Assembly: GCA_964555825.1 (NCBI GenBank)
Contig: CAZKTY010000007.1
Coordinates: forward strand, 1-25,857
Origin: CAIRYW01 sp964555825
GTDB taxonomy: Bacteria; Patescibacteriota; Minisyncoccia; Phycocordibacterales; CAIRYW01
Direction of reading: 5' to 3'
DNA length: 25,857 bases
Part shown: piece by piece, positions 1-6,497 of the stretch
Layout of the letters: each line of letters opens with the position of its first letter
How positions within the stretch are numbered: position 1 is the stretch's first letter
Program-made: the position numbers and the translations under genes
Notes under the pieces: generated by a model
Told to the model about the DNA's origin: nothing
The model's input: the letters and a program-made list of their open reading frames with translations, nothing else
Databases searched by the model: none

Positions 1-43
1 CTTCTGATCCTTCTATATCATTTTGTGGAAATCTTTCGCTCAT
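1..43 (-). CDS. 5' end of a leftward gene, product unknown (partial)
   Basis: The reverse strand opens an ATG at 43 and reads MSERFPQNDIEGSE before the window ends. A -10-like TAAAAT at 51-56 lies 7 nt upstream, the same leaderless spacing seen at many genes here, which is the main reason to believe it. Too little protein is visible to name a family. Confidence 0.45.
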   Translation of the reverse strand, partial: MSERFPQNDIEGSE

Positions 44-120
44 GCTTATGATTTTAACACAATTTTTTAGTTGAAAAAAGGAGAAAAAAATAGCACGATC
101 AAATTAAATATTTAGAACAT

Positions 121-143
121 GAAAAATGGATTCTCCATTTTTC
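121..143. repeat. Perfect 10-bp hairpin
   Basis: Arms 121-130 and 134-143 are perfect complements around a 3-nt loop. The stem is A/T-rich with T runs on both strands. It sits between the leftward gene start and the tRNA-Gly terminator and could be a weak second terminator. I see nothing else in 57-172. Confidence 0.45.
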
Positions 144-172
144 TCAACTCTTAGCCTTTCTTATACCCTTAC

Positions 173-216
173 AAATACAAAAATAGACTGGAAAATTCCA
201 GTCTATTTTTGTATTT
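173..216 (-). terminator. Terminator downstream of tRNA-Gly(TCC)
   Basis: Perfect 21-bp arms (173-193 and 196-216) with a GACTGG core and A/T flanks give a U-rich 3' side in both directions. It lies 8 nt past the 3' end of the leftward tRNA gene, so it most likely ends that transcript. Confidence 0.8.
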
Positions 217-223
217 ATTTGTG

Positions 224-294
224 TGCGGGATGGGAGAATCGAACTCCCCACCTCAGTTTGGAAAACTGATGTTTTACCAATAAACTAATCCCGC
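224..294 (-). tRNA. tRNA-Gly (anticodon TCC)
   Basis: The reverse strand folds as a cloverleaf: acceptor GCGGGAT/ATCCCGC, D arm with TTGGTA, anticodon stem TCAGT/ACTGA around loop TTTCCAA (anticodon TCC, reads GGA), and T arm GGGAG-TTCGATT-CTCCC. The discriminator is A. The 3' CCA is not encoded (the next bases are CAC), so it must be added after transcription. A second tRNA-Gly (GCC) is at 7792-7862. Confidence 0.97.
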
Positions 295-374
295 GATCAC
301 TCATCAAGGTGTTAAGAATATATCAAATAGAGTGACATCTTACAACCTGCCTGCCTATATAGCATATGGATTGC

Positions 375-380
375 TATAAT
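375..380 (+). promoter_or_regulatory. Extended -10 (TGCTATAAT) of the serine protease gene
   Basis: Consensus TATAAT preceded by TGC, ending 7 nt before the GTG at 388. Transcription should begin at or next to the start codon, leaving no leader. No good -35 is visible. Confidence 0.75.
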
Positions 381-387
381 AAGCAAC

Positions 388-1620
388 GTGCTAGCAAAAT
401 TTATAACAATAGGAATTATTTATGTAATGTCATTCTTGGGATATTCCCCAAATGATTATTCTTATTTACTTCCCTCTCCGATCAGATCTATCATCCAAGA
501 AGATATTTCTACTCCAACGAACGGACAATTGAGTACAACAACAAATACAGAAATTCCAACAAAAGTTTCAACAAGCTCCCTTATACAGATAAAAAAAGAT
601 CAAAGTACCACCACCTCAAGCACTATCTCACCAAAGAAAATCCAACCCATACAATCAAGCACAACAACTCCGATAAACATCCAAACTAGATCAGTTATTG
701 CGACAAGTACAACTATACTTTCAACTTCTACAACGATCATTCAAAACAACCAGACCAATTCTTCAGGAAACTTTTTGTCTTCGTCAGCCCCTGTCAATGA
801 AAAGATATCCTCTTCTGTTGTAAATATTTATTGCCAAGCAAGAAGAGGATCTTATATTGAAACGATAACAGGAAGTGCTGTTGAAGTTGATCCATCTGGT
901 GTATATCTCACAAATGCACACGTTGCTATTTATGTAATGCTTTCAGACACAGAACCCACTGGAACAGTTTCTTGCTATATAAGAGAAGGCAATCCTGTAA
1001 AAAAGATCTATGAAGCAAGATCTGTTTACGTTCCCTCAAGTTGGGTCTACTCACATAAGAATGCTTATTCACTGAATATTGAACTAACAGGAACTGGAGA
1101 AAAAGATTACGCTTTAATTAAAAGAGGAATATCAAATCCAAATCTTAAGACTAGCGAATTTCCATCTGAATGGAGTTCTCCGATCATTACAAACCTACCA
1201 ACCAAAGGACAAGATATCATTCTTTCTGGCTACCCTGTTTTTGATAAATCAGTGGTCTCCTCTGCACTTTATCTATTAACAAGTGATTCATCCATATTAA
1301 ATATTTTTGATCTGAACAATGAACCAAGTGCTCTTTTTGATAGTCTATCAACAAGACTTGCCCAAATAGGAAGTTCAGGTGGGGGGGCTTTTGATACTCA
1401 AGGTAATTTATTCGGAATAATGGATGCAGAAATAGATAACACCCCAGGAGAACTTCCATCAGAACGGATAATCGGTATCAACTATATAAAAAACGATATT
1501 CTAAAGGACACAGGCAAAAGCTTTGAAAATATAATTTCAAATGCAAATACAGAATCACAAAATTTTATAAAGAATTCTGCTCCTGCTTTATCAAAGATAT
1601 TGATAGATGGACAACAATAA
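388..1620 (+). CDS. Trypsin-like (HtrA-type fold) serine protease, secreted or membrane-anchored
   Basis: A short hydrophobic N-terminus (residues 4-18) is followed by about 110 residues of Ser/Thr/Gln-rich low complexity (about 40-150), then a trypsin-fold domain to about residue 380. The triad is visible: His178 in TNAHV, Asp240 in EKDYALIK, Ser330 in GSSGGGAF. There is no PDZ domain, unlike HtrA/DegP. The low-complexity stretch looks like a spacer holding the protease away from the membrane (inference). The GTG start is chosen because TATAAT ends 7 nt upstream; an in-frame ATG 13 codons later would cut into the hydrophobic segment. The substrate is unknown. Confidence 0.85.
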   Translation: MLAKFITIGIIYVMSFLGYSPNDYSYLLPSPIRSIIQEDISTPTNGQLSTTTNTEIPTKVSTSSLIQIKKDQSTTTSSTISPKKIQPIQSSTTTPINIQTRSVIATSTTILSTSTTIIQNNQTNSSGNFLSSSAPVNEKISSSVVNIYCQARRGSYIETITGSAVEVDPSGVYLTNAHVAIYVMLSDTEPTGTVSCYIREGNPVKKIYEARSVYVPSSWVYSHKNAYSLNIELTGTGEKDYALIKRGISNPNLKTSEFPSEWSSPIITNLPTKGQDIILSGYPVFDKSVVSSALYLLTSDSSILNIFDLNNEPSALFDSLSTRLAQIGSSGGGAFDTQGNLFGIMDAEIDNTPGELPSERIIGINYIKNDILKDTGKSFENIISNANTESQNFIKNSAPALSKILIDGQQ

Positions 1621-1645
1621 AGGACATCAGTTCTCCTTTTGTCTT
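1619..1645. terminator. Bidirectional terminator between convergent genes
   Basis: Arms AAAGGA (1619-1624) and TCCTTT (1634-1639) with T-rich DNA to 1647 overlap the protease stop codon and lie just beyond the end of the leftward RNHCP gene. The 6-bp stem is short, so strength is uncertain. Confidence 0.5.
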
Positions 1646-1938
1646 TTATCAACGATCTTGATCACTTCCTCAAAACTATCTTCTTGTGAAACCTTTATCC
1701 GTGATTCTTTCCCGCAAATAACACATCTTTGTACTAGCAGGTAACCCCTACCTTTCTTATCAACATCAATAGGTTCCATCATTCCTTCGCAAGTTTCGGC
1801 TCTATCTCCAGGAAAAACATCAACATGCTTGCTCCAAAGACATTTAGGACAATGATTTGTGAAACCATTTCCTTTTACATTGTTTCCACAATGTCCACAA
1901 ATAAAATCTTCGATAGTTTTTTTAAATCTTAAAGACAT
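1627..1938 (-). CDS. RNHCP-domain zinc-binding protein
   Basis: This 103-residue protein matches the RNHCP family: Cys14-x2-Cys17, then the diagnostic NHCPKCLWS (residues 28-36), Cys50 and a final Cys72-x2-Cys75. The four CxxC-type elements suggest one or two zinc sites; the family's biochemical role is not established. It begins 11 nt after the stop of the 1950-3437 gene on the same strand with no clear promoter or Shine-Dalgarno between, so the two are probably co-transcribed. Confidence 0.88.
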   Translation of the reverse strand: MSLRFKKTIEDFICGHCGNNVKGNGFTNHCPKCLWSKHVDVFPGDRAETCEGMMEPIDVDKKGRGYLLVQRCVICGKESRIKVSQEDSFEEVIKIVDKRQKEN

Positions 1939-1949
1939 ATCTTTAAAAG

Positions 1950-3437
1950 CTAGATCTGGCCAGAAAGTCCTGCCTCAACAATACGTTTCATATCTACCCA
2001 GGAAATTTTTGTAGGTTTTACACCAGTTGGATTAATACCTCCATTTTGAATGGAATTTGTGGCAGGATCATAATACCATTCAGGAACTTCACTCATTCTT
2101 CCATGTTGTGAAAGTACTTTTACATCATTTGTAATTTCCTTCCCCGAGATCAAAGCTTCGCTTTTTCTTAAGATCGCAGCCAACGCAGTTAGATCAACCT
2201 TTGCAACTCCTTTTGTGATTATATTCACATGTCCACTTGAAAGATGAAGGACGACCACTTGATAATTTCCTCCGTTTCTTGATCTCAAATATCCAGACAT
2301 AGTTGAATCATCAGATTCCAACATCGCAATTTTTACTTTCCTTCCATGTTGTTTGACTGAAAAAAGAATAACTTCACCTTTATCTATCTTTTCTTGAAAT
2401 ATCTTTGGAATATCAACTGTACGTTTTTTTTGTTCTTCAACATGAGCATTTATGATCGGCTCAAGAATCTTATAGACAGTATTTGGTTCATTGTTGTATA
2501 GATTATTTAAGTTGACCAAAAGCCCAGGTAGACCAAAAGCCTTATCAATAGGATCAGAAGAGATGATCCCTTTACCAAAAAATTCACATCTCTCCACCAA
2601 AGCAAACCACATATCAAAAGCTGGATTATCTTCAATTCCTAGATAATCAGCAATAATACCTGTTGTTGTGACTTTTTTATCTGTGACACGATGATGATCA
2701 AATATTCCCCCACCAATATCAATGAGTAAAGTTCCTTTACTTAGAAGAACTTCTGCACTTTCACTTACCTGAGAGACTATTTTTATCTCGGATCTATCAA
2801 TATTTGGGAACAAAGCTTCTCCAAAATTCTTTAACAGGAAGATAGAAGCTAAAGTATCATTTTGAATTCTTGTTGGAATTATTATTGTTGAGACCTTTTT
2901 AGATCGATCCAAAAGTTCTCGATGCCACATCTCATTAAAAGATCCTTCAGACTCAAAACCAATTCCCTTACCATCACTACTATTTTTTACAAATAGAGTG
3001 ACATGAGGAAAAGATCCTTCTATCTTTAAATTTGCTACAAGAGAGATATCTTTAAGAAGCTCATCCAATCCTTCTATATCTAGCAAAACGATCAAACTTT
3101 CTTTGTGATCAGTCGACTGTTCACCTTCTGCATTAATAAAATTAAGATCCTTCTTCAACCAAAAGAATTTTTGTTTTTGATTGATCTTCCATTTAAAATC
3201 TTTGACCTTTTTTTCTATCTGATCAAAAATATCTTTCCTTTCCGTCTCAGAATATTTTTCCAAAGATCTAACAAGGTCTTTCCCTAAAGAATTTCCTAAA
3301 ATAGTTATATGCGTATTTTCTATTTCTTTAAAACCTCTTACCTCAGCAAAATGCGAAATTTCTTTAGGTACAGAAAAATCACTTCTTGGTACTTCAAGAA
3401 TGACCACACCTTTTTCTTTTTTAAATACTAAATTCAT
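1950..3437 (-). CDS. Two-domain protein: 2H-phosphoesterase-like N-terminus and MYG1/UPF0160-like C-terminus
   Basis: Residues about 1-165 carry two HxT motifs, His43-Ile-Thr45 and His145-Val-Thr147, about 100 residues apart, the signature of 2H phosphoesterases (LigT/CPD type), which act on 2',3'-cyclic or 2'-phosphate RNA ends. From about 182 on the protein resembles the MYG1/UPF0160 metal-dependent hydrolases (DHH-like): a segment ending DIGGGIFDHHR (Asp240, Asp247, His248, His249), then a helical region and a C-terminal domain. The usual N-terminal metal motif of MYG1 (NGTFHCDE-like) reads IQNDTLAS here, so some metal ligands may be lost. TATAAT ends 6 nt before the ATG, implying a leaderless message; RNHCP follows in the same unit. 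An RNA-end processing role is inference. Confidence 0.7.
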   Translation of the reverse strand: MNLVFKKEKGVVILEVPRSDFSVPKEISHFAEVRGFKEIENTHITILGNSLGKDLVRSLEKYSETERKDIFDQIEKKVKDFKWKINQKQKFFWLKKDLNFINAEGEQSTDHKESLIVLLDIEGLDELLKDISLVANLKIEGSFPHVTLFVKNSSDGKGIGFESEGSFNEMWHRELLDRSKKVSTIIIPTRIQNDTLASIFLLKNFGEALFPNIDRSEIKIVSQVSESAEVLLSKGTLLIDIGGGIFDHHRVTDKKVTTTGIIADYLGIEDNPAFDMWFALVERCEFFGKGIISSDPIDKAFGLPGLLVNLNNLYNNEPNTVYKILEPIINAHVEEQKKRTVDIPKIFQEKIDKGEVILFSVKQHGRKVKIAMLESDDSTMSGYLRSRNGGNYQVVVLHLSSGHVNIITKGVAKVDLTALAAILRKSEALISGKEITNDVKVLSQHGRMSEVPEWYYDPATNSIQNGGINPTGVKPTKISWVDMKRIVEAGLSGQI

Positions 3438-3443
3438 ATCTTG

Positions 3444-3449
3444 ATTATA
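3444..3449 (-). promoter_or_regulatory. -10 box (TATAAT) of the 2H/MYG1-like gene
   Basis: Consensus TATAAT, 6 nt from the ATG at 3437. It lies directly against the T-tract of the upstream gene's terminator, so terminator and promoter fill the 61-nt gap. Confidence 0.75.
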
Positions 3450-3453
3450 TTAT

Positions 3454-3485
3454 AAAAATGCGCACTTTTTGTTTTCCTGTGCGCA
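3454..3485 (-). terminator. Terminator of the 3499-4113 gene
   Basis: On the minus strand, TGCGCAC (3485-3479) pairs with GTGCGCA (3465-3459) and is followed by TTTTT (3458-3454). A 7-bp GC-rich stem plus U-run is a typical intrinsic terminator. Confidence 0.82.
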
Positions 3486-3498
3486 AGGAATTTTATTG

Positions 3499-4113
3499 CT
3501 ACGATCTTTGAGCCGAAGCAAACACTCCAGCTAATTCACCTTCAAGCAGCCTTAATTCCGGAGAACTCACTTCCAGAAAAAGACTGAAGTCGATAGGTTC
3601 GCATCTTTCTGGAAATTGAGAGACACCTTGTCTTCCTCCAATACGAGCCCATATTGCATCTTCGGGGATGGAATCAACTCCATCAGCCACAACCTTCTCG
3701 ATCAACTGTAGGATCGTAAGGTAGCCGTTGGTGACAGCATTACCTTCATGACTGATGCGATAACGATATTGTGCATATCCAAGCACTTCTCGCCTTTTCG
3801 CCTCTTCTGTCCATCCTTTTGGACGGTTCCCTTCGATCAAGACCGCGATCTGTTCTTCCTGAACAAATTTTTTACGAGGAAGCGTAGGTTTTGCCAACAA
3901 AACTTTCTCGCCCACGATCTCCAGACCGAGATGAGGAAGATCGATAGGCATGATAATGACCTGATGGTCTTTTGTCTCCATGACAACCTCCCTCTGTTCA
4001 ATGTTGATCGAGGTAATAAAACCCGTGACAACACGGAATCGAGGTTCTTTCAGATCACCTTTTTTTCCGTCTCCGTTTTGAGCATTTTGCTCATCTACTT
4101 TATTTTTCATAGT
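3499..4113 (-). CDS. Protein of unknown function, higher-GC gene
   Basis: I do not recognise a family. From the ATG at 4113 the 204-residue product has a charged, disordered start (about 1-22), then a beta-rich stretch around RVVTGFITSINIEQREVVME that resembles a small barrel, and a C-terminal half with a probable helix (LQLIEKVVADGV) and a Glu/Leu-rich end. No membrane segment. The frame is open to a TTG at 4191 (230 residues), but the extra stretch contains a palindromic AGAGAAATTCTCT and reads more like leader; neither start has a clear Shine-Dalgarno, so the start is uncertain. GC content is visibly above most neighbours and a full sigma70 promoter lies at 4238-4266. Confidence 0.6.
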   Translation of the reverse strand, partial: TMKNKVDEQNAQNGDGKKGDLKEPRFRVVTGFITSINIEQREVVMETKDHQVIIMPIDLPHLGLEIVGEKVLLAKPTLPRKKFVQEEQIAVLIEGNRPKGWTEEAKRREVLGYAQYRYRISHEGNAVTNGYLTILQLIEKVVADGVDSIPEDAIWARIGGRQGVSQFPERCEPIDFSLFLEVSSPELRLLEGELAGVFASAQRS

Positions 4114-4237
4114 ACAGTAGCTTTTGAGATCAGAGAATTTCTCTCTTTCCTTTTGGAACCTTAAGTTGATCCGGATGATAGATCGATCCAAAACAACATT
4201 GCCAATATAGGCTTAAAGATATCTCAATGCCTCGTAA

Positions 4238-4266
4238 ATTATATCATTAAAAAATACTCTAGTCAA
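4238..4266 (-). promoter_or_regulatory. Sigma70 promoter of the 3499-4113 gene
   Basis: On the minus strand TTGACT (4266-4261), a 17-nt spacer, then TATAAT (4243-4238) preceded by TGA (extended -10). Transcription should begin near 4231, giving a leader of about 118 nt to the ATG at 4113. Most genes here lack both the -35 and the leader. Confidence 0.85.
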
Positions 4267-4278
4267 TGCTCATTCACT

Positions 4279-4317
4279 AAAAAACCCTACGCCTCCTTTC
4301 GGAAAACGCAGGGTTTT
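4279..4317 (-). terminator. Terminator of the 4339-5286 gene
   Basis: On the minus strand AAAACCCTGCG pairs with CGTAGGGTTTT (one G-T pair) around a loop of about 15 nt, and the T-run continues. It starts about 22 nt after the TGA stop. Confidence 0.85.
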
Positions 4318-4318
4318 G

Positions 4319-4332
4319 AAGTCAGTTCAACT
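4319..4332. repeat. 14-bp inverted repeat, left copy (3' UTR of the 4339-5286 gene)
   Basis: AAGTCAGTTCAACT on the plus strand, between the stop codon and the terminator of the leftward gene. Its exact reverse complement is at 5314-5327 in the same gene's 5' leader. Confidence 0.8.
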
Positions 4333-4338
4333 TGTTTT

Positions 4339-5286
4339 TCAGTGGGAAACTCCCACCGCCTCAAATAGGTAACTCGAGTTACCTTGTGGTCGCCGAAGCT
4401 CTCGATAATCGACGATCTCTCCTTGAGAAGCAAAGTTGAATCCTTTCCCAACTGGGTAGTCAATGACTTTATGGAACGAGACCGAAACCTCTGTTCCATC
4501 ATTGGTTATACCTCCCGCCTGTTGCCGCCGGATCGACGACCACAGGATGAGAAGCTGTCCAGCTTTGATCTGGTCGTAATCGATCTCAGTTTCATGCCAA
4601 GCATCCTTGTTTGGCAATTTTTGGATGACCTGCGCCGGTACGACGCTCGCCGCCCATTCTGAGAGTTGGGACCAGAGATTCCTTTTGCCAAAGAGGCATT
4701 CTGGATACAGAGCGTGGTCGCCGTCACGGAAAGCGCTGTGATTGCGCACGTTCTGTTTGTACAACCACAACTTATTGTCTTGAACAGGAAGAGCAACCTC
4801 GTATACATGGACAACTCCATCTTCAGTGACCAAGGCCACCATGATGTAGTTCTCCTGAGACTTGGTAAAGAATTTGTCTCCCCCGCCACGAACAGTTGTA
4901 TTGACCCGAAAACGAAGTTTCCCATTCACGACCTTCGGAGTGAGTTTGCGGATGTCGCGTTTTTTGCAAACACCTGCAATCTCAGAATCTTCGATCATAA
5001 ACACGATGTGACCGAGGATCTTTTGTTCCACGGGTCCATCTTCCTTATCTTCGACCCATTTTACCGAAGGATCGATCTCAACTGTAAGCATGAACTCGCG
5101 TTCGCGCGGGTTCATTGCCAGATCCATCACGAAACCAGTCGGATGGATCTCCAACTGAGTGCCGTTCGGGCGCCCAACCGTGATCAGGATCCCTTTGATG
5201 AGGTTATCCAATGGTTGAGGCACGAAATTGACATTTGCTGGAGCTTGACCTGCCAGCGAAGGTTGTTCGAATAGTATTTTGGTCAT
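4339..5286 (-). CDS. Protein of unknown function, higher-GC gene with strong Shine-Dalgarno
   Basis: A 315-residue soluble-looking protein with no signal peptide or membrane segment and no family I recognise. The N-terminal half is beta-rich, with hydrophobic strands such as LGHIVFMIEDSE and ENYIMVALVTEDGVVHVYEV; the C-terminal half has aromatic/Trp-rich segments (NKLWLYKQN, NLWSQLSEWAA, LLILWSS). GC is near 50% in parts, well above neighbours, which makes long but spurious antisense frames. Start at ATG 5286 is set by AGGAGGT about 6 nt upstream, the best Shine-Dalgarno in the window. A separate promoter (5407-5435), a structured leader, a terminator, and 14-nt complementary UTR segments mark it as an independent unit, possibly acquired. 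Confidence 0.75.
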   Translation of the reverse strand: MTKILFEQPSLAGQAPANVNFVPQPLDNLIKGILITVGRPNGTQLEIHPTGFVMDLAMNPREREFMLTVEIDPSVKWVEDKEDGPVEQKILGHIVFMIEDSEIAGVCKKRDIRKLTPKVVNGKLRFRVNTTVRGGGDKFFTKSQENYIMVALVTEDGVVHVYEVALPVQDNKLWLYKQNVRNHSAFRDGDHALYPECLFGKRNLWSQLSEWAASVVPAQVIQKLPNKDAWHETEIDYDQIKAGQLLILWSSIRRQQAGGITNDGTEVSVSFHKVIDYPVGKGFNFASQGEIVDYRELRRPQGNSSYLFEAVGVSH

Positions 5287-5289
5287 GTG

Positions 5290-5297
5290 ACCTCCTG
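5290..5297 (-). promoter_or_regulatory. Strong Shine-Dalgarno of the 4339-5286 gene
   Basis: AGGAGGTC on the minus strand, close to the full anti-16S complement, at standard distance from ATG 5286. Notable because almost no other gene here has one. Confidence 0.9.
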
Positions 5298-5313
5298 TTT
5301 GATTGTTTATTTG

Positions 5314-5327
5314 AGTTGAACTGACTT
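5314..5327. repeat. 14-bp inverted repeat, right copy (5' leader)
   Basis: AGTTGAACTGACTT on the plus strand, exact reverse complement of 4319-4332. In the mRNA it lies about 16 nt upstream of the Shine-Dalgarno. Confidence 0.8.
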
Positions 5328-5330
5328 TAT

Positions 5331-5378
5331 AGCCAGCACAAATATAAGCTGATATATCAACATATATTTGTACCGGCT
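5331..5378 (-). promoter_or_regulatory. Structured 5' leader hairpin, possible cis-regulatory RNA
   Basis: Arms 5378-5363 and 5346-5331 form a 16-bp stem in the minus-strand RNA, 14 Watson-Crick and 2 G-U pairs, closing a 16-nt loop. The loop contains the perfect 10-nt palindrome TGATATATCA (5350-5359), which could drive loop-loop dimers. The two wobble positions would be A-C mismatches in the antisense RNA, so the fold is specific to the sense transcript. It matches no riboswitch class I know. Confidence 0.6.
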
Positions 5379-5406
5379 AATATATCAATGATCTAATTTT
5401 GTTAAG

Positions 5407-5435
5407 ATTCTAGCATAAAAAGACACAAAAGTCAA
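5407..5435 (-). promoter_or_regulatory. Sigma70 promoter of the 4339-5286 gene
   Basis: TTGACT (5435-5430), exactly 17 nt, then TAGAAT (5412-5407) preceded by TGC. Expected start near 5400, leaving a leader of about 114 nt. Confidence 0.87.
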
Positions 5436-5445
5436 TGAGATACTT

Positions 5446-6201
5446 CTACCCGATCTTAACAGCTTCGATCATCATAAAAATAGGAATTTCTTTTCTGGCA
5501 TTATCTTCTGCCTCTTTTTTAGGTCCTTTCATACTTTCCTTATGTGATATCCATTCCTCTAGTCTTTTTACTGCAAAACCTTCTTTCGCAAGCATCTTGA
5601 AATAATATTGCAAAGGCCTATGAAAACTTAAGGTCTTTTTACTTTTAACTTTTTGACCTGGATTCATCTCAATACCAACGCTAACTTCAGACATATATTT
5701 GTAGACTGATCTATACTGCATTTTTTTGTCTTCATCAAACCCCCAGTCAGAAAATTTAGGTACTCTAAAACAAGGATGATTCAAGACCATCACAAAACTT
5801 CCATTTGATCTCAATACTTTGAACACTCCAGAAAAAACCTTGTCTATATTCTTAATATTTTGAATAGCCAACACTGAAAAGGCTTTCTCAAATTTTTCAT
5901 TTAAAGCGATCTGCTCTGCATTTGATATAAAAAATTTTTCATTACCAACTTTATTCTTTGTTGCAATATTAATGAGATCTTTAGATACATCAACTCCAAC
6001 AACCCTTGAACCTAGTTTTGCAACTTCATGAGAAAAGAACCCTTGCCCGCAAGCAACATCCAAAAAACTCTCCCCCGCTTTTGGATCAAGGATCCTTATA
6101 AGATTTGGCAATATAACTTTCCCTTGATAAGTATCTTCTTTAAGGAGAAGATCGTCATACCAGCCTGAAACTTCTTGCCAAGATGTATCTTTTTTATTCA
6201 T
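5446..6201 (-). CDS. Class I SAM-dependent methyltransferase
   Basis: A 251-residue protein with a Rossmann methyltransferase core: motif I FLDVACGQGFF (residues 47-56), the acidic residue after strand 2 in GVDVS (Asp71), a motif resembling KAFSVLAIQNI, and a VLRSNGSFVMVLNHP strand typical of the Methyltransf_11/UbiE-like group. The C-terminal part (about 150-251) is family-specific; the substrate cannot be read from the sequence. TATAAT ends 6 nt before the ATG, so the message is probably leaderless. Confidence 0.88.
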   Translation of the reverse strand: MNKKDTSWQEVSGWYDDLLLKEDTYQGKVILPNLIRILDPKAGESFLDVACGQGFFSHEVAKLGSRVVGVDVSKDLINIATKNKVGNEKFFISNAEQIALNEKFEKAFSVLAIQNIKNIDKVFSGVFKVLRSNGSFVMVLNHPCFRVPKFSDWGFDEDKKMQYRSVYKYMSEVSVGIEMNPGQKVKSKKTLSFHRPLQYYFKMLAKEGFAVKRLEEWISHKESMKGPKKEAEDNARKEIPIFMMIEAVKIG

Positions 6202-6207
6202 ATTTAG

Positions 6208-6213
6208 ATTATA
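6208..6213 (-). promoter_or_regulatory. -10 box (TATAAT) of the methyltransferase gene
   Basis: Minus-strand TATAAT, 6 nt from ATG 6201; no convincing -35 at 17 nt. Confidence 0.75.
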
Positions 6214-6269
6214 CCTTAAAGCTTAAATTTCGCATTTAAAACGTATTATGTTAAACTTTTTTTCTACAA

Positions 6270-6340
6270 CGGAGTGTAGTGTAACGGTAGCATTAATGCT
6301 TTGGGAGCATTCGGTCCGGGTTCAAATCCCGGCACTCCGA
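6270..6340 (+). tRNA. tRNA-Pro (anticodon TGG)
   Basis: Acceptor CGGAGTG/CACTCCG, D arm with AACGGTA, anticodon stem AATGC/GCATT around loop TTTGGGA (anticodon TGG, reads CCA), and T arm CCGGG-TTCAAAT-CCCGG. The discriminator is A and CCA is not encoded. A TATTAT at 6244-6249 may be its -10. The open frame across it is not a gene. Confidence 0.97.
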
Positions 6341-6349
6341 CACGCAGTG

Positions 6350-6370
6350 AAAAACAACGCAGTTGTTTTT
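6350..6370 (+). terminator. Hairpin with T-run after tRNA-Pro
   Basis: AAAAACAAC and GTTGTTTTT pair perfectly around GCA, 10 nt after the tRNA 3' end. A plausible terminator, although the GC-richer structured DNA continues beyond it. Confidence 0.6.
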
Positions 6371-6386
6371 AGGGATTTGAAGGGCG

Positions 6387-6412
6387 GAGCTAGGTTTTTC
6401 AGCAGAAAAACC
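6387..6412 (+). repeat. Dispersed 26-nt repeat, copy 1
   Basis: The reverse complement of this segment matches 7685-7710 at 25 of 26 positions. It contains a hairpin (GGTTTTTC, AGCA, GAAAAACC), and GAGCTAGG occurs directly at 6387-6394 and 6416-6423. It lies in the spacer after tRNA-Pro. Confidence 0.75.
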
Positions 6413-6497
6413 AGCGAGCTAGGGTCGAGAAAATCTGTTCGCGTCTGACAAAACAGATCATTCGTGACCAGATCCCTTTTCAATATTTCAAATGCAT

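Noticed and set aside
3748..4164. 138-codon rightward frame opposite the 3499-4113 gene
   Set aside because: No start signal and unlike-protein composition; explained by the opposite gene.
4666..5274. 202-codon rightward open frame opposite the 4339-5286 gene
   Set aside because: The leftward frame has promoter, Shine-Dalgarno, terminator and normal protein composition; the antisense frame has none and results from the higher GC.
6248..6448. 66-codon frame across tRNA-Pro
   Set aside because: It covers the tRNA cloverleaf and the structured spacer; no protein-like features.
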